A stretch of DNA of 64,000 nt from contig OZ007031.1 in the NCBI GenBank assembly GCA_963931605.1, positions 310,001 to 374,000 on the forward strand. Direction: 5' to 3'. The notes below the pieces were generated by a model. It had not been told where the DNA came from, made no database searches, and saw only the letters and a program-made list of their open reading frames with translations. The position numbers were made by a program, and so were the translations under genes. Positions 1-7,417 of the stretch are shown one piece after another. Numbering within the stretch: the first letter of the stretch is position 1; each line of letters starts with the position of its first letter. The stretch comes from CALUOB01 sp944322305 (GTDB lineage: Bacteria; Actinomycetota; Coriobacteriia; Coriobacteriales; Coriobacteriaceae).

Positions 1-2
1 AT

Positions 3-158
3 CGTGAAACTGAAGTCGTCTATGGCATCGTAACAAATGATTCAGCTGCTCTACCAAATGTACCTTTCTTCAGCAAGGTGGCTTTCCACCACGTAAAAAG
101 ACGCCTTAAATCAATGGGAGTAAAAGTAAGTATCGGTGCGATTCATGAGATCGAATGA
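3..158 (+). CDS. C-terminal end of a DUF6119 (TIGR04141)-like protein, partial
   Basis: The open frame enters from the left edge and stops at TGA 156-158, leaving about 51 residues. They include LPNVPFFSK, then a basic stretch and a beta-like tail ending IHEIE. A PFFSK-type motif near the C-terminus, followed by a paired basic helix and strand, is what I recall of the sporadically distributed TIGR04141/DUF6119 family, often found in defence islands. The match is from memory of a short tail, so it is tentative. The next gene starts 19 bp downstream in the same direction, suggesting one transcript. Base composition is AT-rich compared with the core genes of this window, which suggests horizontal acquisition. 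Confidence 0.5.
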   Translation, partial: RETEVVYGIVTNDSAALPNVPFFSKVAFHHVKRRLKSMGVKVSIGAIHEIE

Positions 159-380
159 TATAGGGAGAGAAACAAGTATGAGCGAGAAGCTCGTTGCTTC
201 ATTTTCTGACATAGATAAATCTATTGAAAACCTTCCAACTGTGAAAGAGTTGAGACGTAAGCTGGAAGGTCTAAAGCTAATCAGCAGTCTTTTTGGAAAC
301 GATGCCGTGTCGGAGGAAGCTGATTGTATCAACAGAAGGCTCGATAAGATCGTTGGGGTTGTAAAGAAGTTTTATCAGCT

Positions 381-386
381 ACTAGG
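381..386. repeat. IS481 target-site duplication, left copy
   Basis: ACTAGG directly abuts the TGTT end of the element. The same six bases follow the other end. The CTAG core supplies the transposase stop codon. Confidence 0.92.
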
Positions 387-1353
387 TGTTGTGTGCCAAT
401 AGGTTGTTTACGCCGGCAATGCGGGACATGGGCGGCAGGCCCCCGCAGGCGCTGTGCGGACGGGACCAATTATAGTGCTCGATGTAGGCGGGCAGGGCCT
501 CGGCCCTGCCCGCCTCGCTCTCCCACGCCCTGCCGTACTGCCACTCCTGCGCGAGCGTCCTGTTCATCCGCTCCGCCTTGCCGTTCTGCCAGGGGCTGAA
601 GGGCCTGGTGTAGATGTGGCGGACGCCCCTCCCGGAGAGAAGGGCGTTGAAGTCGCCGCTGCGGTAGCCCGGGCCGTTGTCGGTCATCACGCGCTCGACG
701 GCGACGCCCAGGCCCGCGAAGAACGCCAGGCAGCGCTCCATGAAGGCGGCGCACGTCCCCTTGCGCTCGTCGGGGAGCAGCTCGGCGTAGGCGACGCGTG
801 AGAAGTCGTCGACCGCGACGTGCAGGCACGACCGCCCCGCGCCCGGGGCGGACCCGCAGCCGCGCCCGCGCGCCCTCCAGCCGCCGCCCTCGGGTATGCG
901 GGCGACCTTCTTGACGTCGACGTGGACGAGCTCGCCGGGGCGCTCGCGCTCGTAGCGCACGGGCGTGACGGGCCCGCGGCGGCGGACCTCGCCGGTCACG
1001 CGGTCGACGTCGGCGAGGCGCGGCAGGCCGGAGCGCGCCACGATCCTCGCGCAGGTCCGGGCGGGCACGCCCGTCGCGGCGGCGAGCGCGAGCGGGGCCA
1101 GGAGCATCGAGGAGCGCGCCTCGAGGACGCGCGCCTCGGTCTCGGGCGGCGTGGACCTCGCGAGCCTGCGCGGCCTGCTCGGCCGGTCGGACATCGGCTC
1201 GCCCCGCCGGGCCCTGGCGAGCCACTTCGAGGCGGTCTGCCTGCTCACGCCCGCCTGGCGCGCCGCCTCGGAGACGCGCGCGCCGGCGGCGACCCGGCTG
1301 CACAGCAGCTCTCGGCCGCGCGGCGTGAGCCTTGCGTTAGGATGTTGGGACAT
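382..1353 (-). CDS. IS481-family DDE transposase
   Basis: This 323-residue protein starts at ATG 1353 behind a G-rich ribosome-binding site. It has an N-terminal helix-turn-helix (about residues 10-60, ending VSRQTASKWLARARRGEP) and a central integrase (rve) core. The likely catalytic triad is D in HVDVKK, D in MTDNGPGY and E in NGKAERMNR. The C-terminal YNWSRPHSACGG segment is typical of the family. The stop codon TAG (384-382) lies outside the element, in the duplicated target ACTAGG, so the reading frame is closed by target DNA. It would cut and join the element's own ends. No frameshift is seen, so it is probably active. Confidence 0.93.
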   Translation of the reverse strand: MSQHPNARLTPRGRELLCSRVAAGARVSEAARQAGVSRQTASKWLARARRGEPMSDRPSRPRRLARSTPPETEARVLEARSSMLLAPLALAAATGVPARTCARIVARSGLPRLADVDRVTGEVRRRGPVTPVRYERERPGELVHVDVKKVARIPEGGGWRARGRGCGSAPGAGRSCLHVAVDDFSRVAYAELLPDERKGTCAAFMERCLAFFAGLGVAVERVMTDNGPGYRSGDFNALLSGRGVRHIYTRPFSPWQNGKAERMNRTLAQEWQYGRAWESEAGRAEALPAYIEHYNWSRPHSACGGLPPMSRIAGVNNLLAHNT

Positions 1354-1455
1354 GGGATGGCCCCCCCTTCGCTGCAAGCCTGAACAACTCACAGCATGCG
1401 GGAGCCATCCCTATTTGTCACCCTCGGGGCGTAAACAACGTCTTGGCACTGAACA
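387..1455 (-). mobile_element. IS481-family insertion sequence, complete
   Basis: The element is 1069 bp. Its ends are imperfect inverted repeats of 28 bp (387-414 and 1428-1455, about 24 of 28 matching), both beginning TGTT and ending GTTGTTTACGCC inward. It is flanked by the 6-bp direct repeat ACTAGG. IS481 itself is known to target NCTAGN, and ACTAGG fits that. One transposase gene fills it on the minus strand. Its GC content is far above that of the gene it split. Intact ends, direct repeats and an open transposase frame point to recent insertion. Confidence 0.93.
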
Positions 1456-1461
1456 ACTAGG
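1456..1461. repeat. IS481 target-site duplication, right copy
   Basis: ACTAGG directly follows the AACA end of the element and matches 381-386. One copy would remain after precise excision. Confidence 0.92.
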
Positions 1462-2620
1462 CGCTAGAAACTGGGTATTGTTTGATGCGATGGATCTCAA
1501 TCGCATCAGCAAGGTCGTCGAAAAATCATCTGCAGAAGAAGCCGAGCAGGAGCTCATCAGTTACTTTAAAGAAGAGAATGTACTTAAGCGAATGATTACA
1601 AGGCTAAATCGATTTCCAGACATGCGTCCACGCCTAGACCTTCTTAGAAAAGCAGAGTGTGACTATCTTGAAGAGCGATACTACAGCTCAGCGTTCGTGA
1701 CAATTTCTGTTATGGATGGATTTGTTAACGACGCTTTCAAAGAAAATCGTCGCGGTCTCCATGCTAGGGATGCGACTGAGATGTACGCGGATGATTGTAT
1801 CGCCTCCGTTTGGGAGGGACTGCCTTCCATTCAAGCTACTTTTTCAAAATCAATATGCAAGCGAATTGATGATCCAATTTATGAAGTTTATCGTAACGGC
1901 ATCATGCATGGCATGACAACCAACTTCGATAATGATGTTGTAGCGTCAAAAGCCTGGTGCATGCTTTTTGCTATAGGCGATTGGGTGGAAGCAAAGCAGG
2001 ATGATTCTGTAAAGCGGAAAACACAATATAGTCCCGCAGAATTACTTACAGCAAGTATTGAACTGGATAAGAAAAATAGAAAAAATAAGAAGATGCTGGA
2101 TGAATGGAAAGAGCATAATGTCGACCTGACGAATCCCACTGCGGGGGATAGAGAACTCGTTGACACCTGCAAAGCGTTCTTCGAAGCTTGGCGTTCAAAG
2201 AATTACGGAAAGCTCGGAACCTTTCTTCCAAATTTTATTGACCGGACTCCTGGTGCTTTAGCCGGAGAAGCTAGAAAGTATTTCTCTTCACACGAGATAT
2301 CAGAATTCGATATTGAAGAGATTGACAGGCCTGCACCGGCAATTGCAGTAGTTAAGGCTCGCTTAAATTCAACCAACGACAGCTGGGTGGTTTCTTTACG
2401 TTTTTCTCGATTTAGCAACAACAACCCTGCAGCAGATTGGGAGCCAGGTGAATGGAAGGTAATGAGGTACGCGGTTGATCCCTTTAGAGATGCCGGTGAA
2501 TAATAAATTTTGATCGGCGAAAGAGTAGGAAAATTGTTGGCGTTAGAAGAAATCAGCCACTAAAAATCAGAACGATTCAACTGATTCTTGCCATTGAAAA
2601 ACTTGACCGAAAGGCACCCC

Positions 2621-3500
2621 ATGAACGCCGGCCCACAACACATCGTCGACCTGCTCACCGCCACGAGTAACCGCATGATCATTCCTGTCTACCAGCGCGC
2701 GTACTCCTGGGACGAGGCGCAGTGTCAGCAGCTCTGGGACGACATCGTCGCAGCTGGTCGTCGCGGCGAGGGAACGCACTTCACGGGCTCGGTCGTCATG
2801 GTGCTCGATGGCACGCCGGATTTCTCGGGCATGAGCAAGGTGCTCATCATCGACGGCCAGCAGCGCATCACCACTCTTACGTTGCTGCTTATTGCGCTTG
2901 CCGAGTTCGCGCGAGACAGCCCGGACAAAGTCTCGCACTTTTCGTTCGAGGAGATCATGGGGAGCGGCTACCTCGTCTCGCCATACAAGAAAGGCGCTGA
3001 CCATTATCGTCTCACCCTCTCTCAAGGTGACGAGACCACGCTGCGCTCCGTCATCGACCACCTCGAAAACCCGGATGTCGATGTCATCCCTGAGGCACAT
3101 CGCATCATTGATGACCTCGAGTTCTTCCGCTCCAGCCTCCAGAAGATCAGCGATCCCGATGCGGTGTAGGACGGCATTCGACGTCTTGAGGTCGTGACCA
3201 TCTCGCTTGCGCAGGGTCAGGACAACCCGCAGCTCATCTTTGAGTCCATGAACTCCACAGAAAAAGACCTGTCAACCGCAGATCTCGTTCGCAACTATGT
3301 GCTCATGGGTCTCCCAATGGACGAGCAGGAGGATCTCTACGCCAACTACTGGCGCAAGATCGAGGAGACGCTTGGGGCTGATAGCTATGATCGCGTCTTC
3401 GATGACTTCCTGCGTGATTGGTTGACGGTGATCAACGCTCCGACCACTGTGGTGACGCGCGACGCACGATGGAACAAATCCGCTGCCTGGATGGTGGGCG
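2621..3500 (+). pseudogene. DUF262 (GmrSD/ParB-like) protein, nonsense mutation and 3' truncation
   Basis: The start ATG 2621 follows AAAGG. The first 182 codons encode a DUF262 N-terminus: IIPVYQRAYSWDE, HFTGSVV and the hallmark IIDGQQRITTLTLL, the ParB/Srx-like nucleotide-binding motif of GmrS/DndB-type enzymes. Codon TAG at 3167-3169 interrupts the frame between DAV and DGIRRLEV; a TGG-to-TAG change would explain it. The same frame then continues with family-like sequence (FESMNSTEKDLSTADLVRNYVLMG) to about 3460. After that it runs into the convergent antitoxin gene, so several hundred codons are missing. It was probably a nuclease or restriction-like defence protein and is now inactive. 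The exact deletion junction, about 3460-3505, is uncertain. Confidence 0.8.
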
Positions 3501-3503
3501 AGC

Positions 3504-3779
3504 TTATGCACGATGCGCCCTGCGCTTCGCAACCGCCGCCTTGGCCTCGTCGATTCCGGTCACGTAATCGCCTCGTTCAAACGCAGCTGTTCCCGCCGCC
3601 AAAGTTTCCGAGAGACGCTGACAGTACAGTGCGTGCTCGACGGCTTCGTTCAGCTTTTCCTGGTAGACGGCTTCAGAGCAGAACACATAGGCTCCGTTTC
3701 CGTTCTCGGTGATGCGGACGAGTCCGTTCTGTGCAGCCCTCTTCACCTCGCGGGGATGGTCGTGTAGCGTGGCTGTCAA
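3504..3779 (-). CDS. Phd/YefM-type antitoxin, orphan, start uncertain
   Basis: The frame ends at TAA 3506-3504 and encodes about 91 residues: LTATLHDHPREVKRAA, then NGLVRITENGNGAYVFCSE, then a charged helical tail. The pattern of a TAT-like start, a spaced REVKRAA helix and an ITENG strand resembles the Phd/YefM DNA-binding fold of type II antitoxins. No ATG lies nearby. TTG at 3779 or TTG at 3815 (overlapping fic) are the possible starts, and neither has a strong ribosome-binding site. A RelE/ParE-type toxin gene would be expected just downstream, but that position is occupied by the truncated DUF262 gene. The toxin was probably lost in the same deletion. Confidence 0.6.
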   Translation of the reverse strand: MTATLHDHPREVKRAAQNGLVRITENGNGAYVFCSEAVYQEKLNEAVEHALYCQRLSETLAAGTAAFERGDYVTGIDEAKAAVAKRRAHRA

Positions 3780-3801
3780 ATGTAAAACGCTCTGTCGACG
3801 C

Positions 3802-4761
3802 TCACTTGTGCACAATCGCCCACATGCCAGATCGCGCGCCGCCCTCCCGCTTGAGGCGACCCGCGCGGCGCAGCTCTGCCACCACCCGTTCCGCGGAGCG
3901 CTTCGAGCATCCCAGAACCTGAGCGAGGTCGTTGACGGTCCCTTTAGGATTGTGCTCGAAGAAGGAGAGCGCCCGGCTTTCGCGATCGCCCGGGGCGCCG
4001 TCTTGCTGCGCGAAGGGGAGAAGCGCGTCGCGAATGGCTGCGAGCATGAACTCGACGAACTGCTCGCCGGATCCGGCCGCATCGGATTCGGCGAGAGCCT
4101 GGTAATAGCCTTGCTGCCTTCCCAGAATGACGCTTTCCAAAGGTAGCCATGCCAACACCGGTCTCCACTTGGAGAGAAGGAGCGTGTGCCAGAGCCTGCC
4201 CGTTCGGCCGTTCCCGTCTGAAAACGGGTGGATGAACTCAAACTCAAAGTGAAAGATGCACGATACCAGCAGCGGATGCAGGTCGGTTGAGCGCATCCAC
4301 TCAAAAAGCTCGCCTATGATCTCGGGGACGCAGTTCGCGGGTGTGCCCGCGTGGATGAGGTTCTCTCCATCGAACACGCCGACGTTTCCCGATCGGAACA
4401 TCCCCGCATCGGAGATGAGCCCCTGCATCATGACTCTGTGGGCGCGCAGCAGGTCATCAATGCTCAGCGGATCGAGCTCGCCGAGCAGCTCATAGGCCCT
4501 TCGCGCATTCTCGACCTCCAAGATGTCCTTGGCGGGGCCAAGAACGCGCTTTCCATCGATGATGGCGGTGACGGCGTCGCGCGTGAGGCGGTTGCCCTCG
4601 ATCACTAGGGACGAGTGAATAGTGCTGATGCGGATCTCGCGGTGAAGCGTTGGGCTGGTGCTGAGCTCTGACGTTGGATGCAGCGAGCCGACAAGCTCGG
4701 CGATTTCCATGCAAAGATTGTCGATGTTGGCAGTTCGGTTGAACGGAGGCTGGTATTCCAC
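3802..4761 (-). CDS. Fic/DOC family protein with C-terminal winged helix
   Basis: I chose GTG 4761 because CAGGAGAT sits 5 bp upstream; the longer frame begins inside the promoter palindromes. The protein is 319 residues. It has the inhibitory motif SLVIEG (about residues 51-56, pattern S/T-x-x-x-E-G) in its N-terminal part, so it is a class II, self-inhibited Fic protein. The Fic motif HPFSDGNGRTGR starts at H178, with catalytic His and phosphate-binding Gly-Asn-Gly intact. A C-terminal winged helix (DLAQVLGCSKRSAERVVAELRRAGRL) suggests DNA binding. Fic proteins transfer AMP to protein hydroxyls. Its target is unknown. Self-repression through the palindromes upstream is plausible. Confidence 0.9.
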   Translation of the reverse strand: MEYQPPFNRTANIDNLCMEIAELVGSLHPTSELSTSPTLHREIRISTIHSSLVIEGNRLTRDAVTAIIDGKRVLGPAKDILEVENARRAYELLGELDPLSIDDLLRAHRVMMQGLISDAGMFRSGNVGVFDGENLIHAGTPANCVPEIIGELFEWMRSTDLHPLLVSCIFHFEFEFIHPFSDGNGRTGRLWHTLLLSKWRPVLAWLPLESVILGRQQGYYQALAESDAAGSGEQFVEFMLAAIRDALLPFAQQDGAPGDRESRALSFFEHNPKGTVNDLAQVLGCSKRSAERVVAELRRAGRLKREGGARSGMWAIVHK

Positions 4762-4790
4762 ATGATCTCCTGTTGAAAGCACTCCTGTGA

Positions 4791-4837
4791 TTACCGCCAT
4801 ATTATACCGCCAAGTGTGGCGGTAATCGGTGGCGGTA
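4791..4837 (-). promoter_or_regulatory. Nested palindromic operator and promoter of fic
   Basis: Four copies of the half-site ACCGCCA/TGGCGGT occur at 4792-4798, 4806-4812, 4817-4823 and 4830-4836. The inner pair forms the perfect palindrome TACCGCCA-AGTG-TGGCGGTA (4805-4824). On the minus strand a TATAAT box (4806-4801) overlaps the innermost repeats, so a bound repressor would block transcription of fic. Confidence 0.75.
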
Positions 4838-4955
4838 TTCATGACCACGCTTCCAGAGCTGGCCATCCGGCATTTGACATGCTCGTTTGGACGGGAACCT
4901 TTCGGGTATCATAAACTATGTTATAACGAAGTAATAACAAGGAATTGAGGTTACT

Positions 4956-5192
4956 ATGCCAACAGCTGTTATGACACGCGTGGGTAACTCTGTGGGCGTG
5001 ATCATCCCCAAGGAACTGCGGGGCGCTGGATTCCAGCAGGGAGATCGCGTGAATATTGATAAGCATGGGAACTCTCTGATAATCACGCCGGAAGACGAGC
5101 CCATGACGCTCCAGAGCCTCATGCGGGGCTATGACGGTCCTAAGCCGGAGTTTATCGACCCCGGTGCGTCCATGGGGCGTGAGACATGGTGA
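4956..5192 (+). CDS. AbrB/MazE-like antitoxin
   Basis: The 78-residue protein has a SpoVT/AbrB swapped-hairpin N-terminus: TRVGNSVGVIIPKELRGAGFQQGDRVNI followed by LIITPED (about residues 7-48). The C-terminal 30 residues are acidic and probably wrap the toxin. The start ATG 4956 follows AAGGAATTGAGG. It overlaps the MazF-like gene by 7 bp, the usual antitoxin-first arrangement. The AT-rich upstream stretch (4905-4945) contains the small palindrome GTTATAAC and probably carries the autoregulated promoter. The complex should bind there. Confidence 0.88.
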   Translation: MPTAVMTRVGNSVGVIIPKELRGAGFQQGDRVNIDKHGNSLIITPEDEPMTLQSLMRGYDGPKPEFIDPGASMGRETW

Positions 5193-5524
5193 CTTCGATT
5201 TTCAACCAAGGCGATGTCGTGGAGTTCGATTTCGCTCCGTCGTTCGGGCATGAGCCAACGGGTAGGCGTCCAGGTCTAGTCGTTAGCTCCTACTATTTTA
5301 ACCTCTCGACATCGATGACGCTCATCTGTCCAATCACTACGCGTAACAACGGGTTTCCGCTCCATCTTGAACTTCCCGAGATAGACGAACGCTATGGGTG
5401 GGTGGCACTCGAGCAGGTGCGCGCCTTCGACCTTGAGGCAAGAAACGCTAAGGTTGTTGCGCATCTTGATGAGGATGGCGCGTTCATGAGAAACGTGTTG
5501 AGCGTGCTGAAGAGCTTTTACTAG
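5186..5524 (+). CDS. MazF/PemK-family toxin (mRNA endoribonuclease)
   Basis: This 112-residue protein shows the PemK/MazF pattern. FNQGDVVEFDFAPSFGHEPTGRRPGLVVSS at the N-terminus includes the conserved GHEPTGRRP loop, whose Arg acts in catalysis. It continues with TLICPITT and then LEQVRAFD. The family cleaves single-stranded mRNA at short motifs and is neutralised by the partner encoded just upstream. ATG 5186 overlaps the antitoxin stop, so translation is coupled. No disruption is seen, so this is the one toxin-antitoxin pair of the region that appears intact. Confidence 0.9.
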   Translation: MVTSIFNQGDVVEFDFAPSFGHEPTGRRPGLVVSSYYFNLSTSMTLICPITTRNNGFPLHLELPEIDERYGWVALEQVRAFDLEARNAKVVAHLDEDGAFMRNVLSVLKSFY

Positions 5525-5806
5525 CGCGTTGCCATTTTCTTGATTGTGGGCTGCAATCGGCTGAATCAGCTGAGATATCCCCGATACAATTTAGACCCGG
5601 TGACTTGCAAGCAGCGGTCATCCCGGATCCATCCGTATGCATCTTAACCACTTCCGTACCTTTCGACAAGCTTTACTAGGACGTTCGCAGACAACCGCGA
5701 CGGTATATGTCATCCCTCAATTCCGCTTCTGCCCCATGAACCGCAGCTGTGGCAGCTAGAGCGCGTTTATCGCGTGCGCCCTTTTCCGTCGCGTCTGCAA
5801 GGCTGG
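5525..5806. other. Intergenic region without recognisable gene
   Basis: Moderate-GC spacer between the MazEF-like pair and the MarR promoter. It holds no ORF with a family signature, no strong terminator and no tRNA. A short palindrome, GCTGAATCAGC, lies near 5558. Confidence 0.5.
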
Positions 5807-5862
5807 TTGACAAGGGAAGTCCGCAGTATTAGTTTGGAAGCAAACGGTTTGGTTCCAAACTA
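5807..5862 (+). promoter_or_regulatory. Promoter and MarR-type operator
   Basis: A TTGACA -35 box (5807-5812) is followed after 17 bp by TAGTTT. The -10 is the left end of a near-perfect 33-bp palindrome (5830-5862) with 10-bp arms TAGTTTGGAA/TTCCAAACTA and an inner pair CAAAC/GTTTG. The position points to autorepression by the MarR protein that starts 12 bp downstream. Confidence 0.75.
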
Positions 5863-5873
5863 AATGGGGTTCT

Positions 5874-6302
5874 ATGGAAGCTTGGGAGCATGGCATCAAC
5901 TGGCAGCTCATGATTGCCTTCAGCCTCTCGAACCGCGCGATCACCCGTCGCACGCGCGCCTGCGGTCTTACTCCGGGGCAGCCGAAGATCCTCCAGTACC
6001 TCGGCGCCTACGACGGATGCTCGCAAAAGCAGATCGCCCGGGGCTGCGCGGTCGACAAGTCCACCGTTGCGGGGCTGCTTACCCGCATGGAGAAGGACGG
6101 CTTGATCGAGCGATCCGAGGGGTCCGACGACCGACGAGAAACGGTCGTTCACCTTACGGACCGGGGCTGGACAGAGACGCGAAAGGCGATCGCCAACGCC
6201 GCGGCAACCGATGATGTCGCGCTGGCGGGCCTCGACGACGCGGAGCGCCGCGAGCTCGCGCGTCTTCTCGATACGGTCATCTCCAACTTGGCCAGTGCAT
6301 AG
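5874..6302 (+). CDS. MarR-family transcriptional regulator
   Basis: The protein has 142 residues and a winged helix-turn-helix: LTPGQPKILQYLGAYDGCSQKQIARGCAVDKSTVAGLLTRMEKDGLIERS, then the wing SDDRRETVVHLTDRG (about residues 33-103). The outer helices form the dimer interface. It is probably a ligand-responsive repressor that binds the 33-bp palindrome upstream. The next gene, an integral membrane protein, begins 3 bp after the stop, so the two form an operon and the membrane protein is the likely regulated output. The ligand is unknown. Confidence 0.9.
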   Translation: MEAWEHGINWQLMIAFSLSNRAITRRTRACGLTPGQPKILQYLGAYDGCSQKQIARGCAVDKSTVAGLLTRMEKDGLIERSEGSDDRRETVVHLTDRGWTETRKAIANAAATDDVALAGLDDAERRELARLLDTVISNLASA

Positions 6303-6305
6303 GGG

Positions 6306-7136
6306 ATGCGGAACGTGAAGTCGCAGAATCACTTGGCGGAGCGCTACGCTTGGTTCGCCGTTGGCGTTTGCGTCAACGCGTTCGCCATCGCGCTGATCGC
6401 CCACTCGGACCTTGGCGTGGGGGCGATCTCCTGCGTCGCCTACGTCTTGGCCGCAGCAACAGGGCTCTCCTTCGGTGCGCTCACCTTCGTAGTTAACATG
6501 CTCTTCATCGTCGGTCAGGTCGCTCTCCTAAGGCGCAATTTCAAGCCGATTCAGCTGCTGCAGGTGATCGTCAACATGGTTTTCAGTTCAATGATCGACA
6601 TCAGCCGCGCTGTGCTCTCATATGCACCGGTAGAGACGCTCTTGGCGCAGGCCGTCGCGTTCTCGCTTGGGTGCGTGCTGCTGGCGCTCGGCGTTGCCGT
6701 CGAGGTCGCTCCCAACGTGATCCTGGTCCCGGGGGAGGGGATCGTCCGCGCCATCAACGTCGTCACGCACAAGCCGTTTGGGACCTGCAAGGCAACGTTC
6801 GACACCTCGCTGGTGGTTGTCGCGCTGGTGCTGTCCGTCGCGCTCCTGCAGCGGATTGTAGGAGTGGGCGTGGGAACCGTCATCTCGGCGGTCGTGGTCG
6901 GCAGGATTGTAAACGTTCTCAACCGCCGCCTGCTGCTTCTCGCCCACATAGCGTCGCTCACGCGGTCGAGCACGGGGCGCCCAGGGAAGCAATGTAGGCA
7001 GGTTGGGCGCTCGGCTGACCCTCGAATCCCTGCCCGGGTGCGGGGACTTGGGTCGGAGTCTAGCTCTTGCTCAAACGGACGTGGATCCCTAACCGCACTT
7101 TCCCGGTGGCGTGCCAGCTGGACAGGTTGTCCGTGA
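6306..7136 (+). CDS. YczE/YyaS-type integral membrane protein
   Basis: The 276-residue protein starts at ATG 6306 (GTG 6315 is an alternative with better spacing from AGGGG). Five hydrophobic segments lie at about residues 12-32, 38-60, 64-80, 105-135 and 160-195. Features such as ALIAHSDLGVGAISC, VNMLFIVGQ and PGEGI fit the YczE/YitT-related family of uncharacterised membrane proteins. The family is usually about 215-225 residues. The last ~55 residues here are Arg/Ser-rich and unlike membrane sequence, so a small frameshift near 6960 may have read through the natural stop. It is co-transcribed with the MarR gene. Function is unknown; export is a guess. Confidence 0.75.
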   Translation: MRNVKSQNHLAERYAWFAVGVCVNAFAIALIAHSDLGVGAISCVAYVLAAATGLSFGALTFVVNMLFIVGQVALLRRNFKPIQLLQVIVNMVFSSMIDISRAVLSYAPVETLLAQAVAFSLGCVLLALGVAVEVAPNVILVPGEGIVRAINVVTHKPFGTCKATFDTSLVVVALVLSVALLQRIVGVGVGTVISAVVVGRIVNVLNRRLLLLAHIASLTRSSTGRPGKQCRQVGRSADPRIPARVRGLGSESSSCSNGRGSLTALSRWRASWTGCP

Positions 7137-7417
7137 TCTCGGGCTTCCGTTCTTTTGTGCGCCAGCACTCGTCGGAGGACGGTGTTCCTTCCGGGGCCTG
7201 TAGCCTGACGGAGGCCTGTGCGTCGACTGTATACGCGTTGATCGTTGTGCATCCTTCTCGACCGCGCGCCGAGGTCCTTTGAGCCCCTTGTCCAGTGGTT
7301 CTTCTGAAGCGAGGCAAGGTATCATGGGCAAAACCGCGTTTGTCGTTACTTCGAGATATTGTCCTAACTGTTCTTCACGGCCTTGGTGAAGGTAATAAGC
7401 GGTGAGATAGGGGCATC
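7137..7417. other. Intergenic region, nothing recognised
   Basis: No ORF with family features, tRNA or clear terminator is visible. The stretch 7330-7410 is AT-richer and probably carries the promoter of the DUF1810 gene. Confidence 0.4.

Larger units (their letters stand above)
178..2503 (+). pseudogene. HEPN-motif/NTF2-like protein gene, interrupted by IS481
   Basis: The start ATG 178 follows an AGGGAGAG ribosome-binding site. The frame runs to the insertion point at 386 and resumes at 1462, ending at TAA 2501-2503. Joining 178-386 to 1462-2503 gives 1251 nt, exactly 417 codons, with no stop. The restored 416-residue protein has a helical N-terminal part, then YRNGIMHG at about residues 213-220, an RX4H motif as in HEPN ribonucleases (R214, H219). 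Its C-terminal ~110 residues contain ACKAFFEAW-like and GEWKVMRYAVDP-like segments that resemble an NTF2/SnoaL fold. The fold assignments are my inference. The gene is AT-rich and follows a DUF6119-like gene, so it may be the partner of a two-gene defence unit. As sequenced it is disrupted. Confidence 0.7.

Noticed and set aside
965..1461. The plus-strand open frame running through the IS481 element into the downstream gene fragment
   Set aside because: Within the element it is the shadow of the transposase; only the part from 1462 on belongs to a gene.
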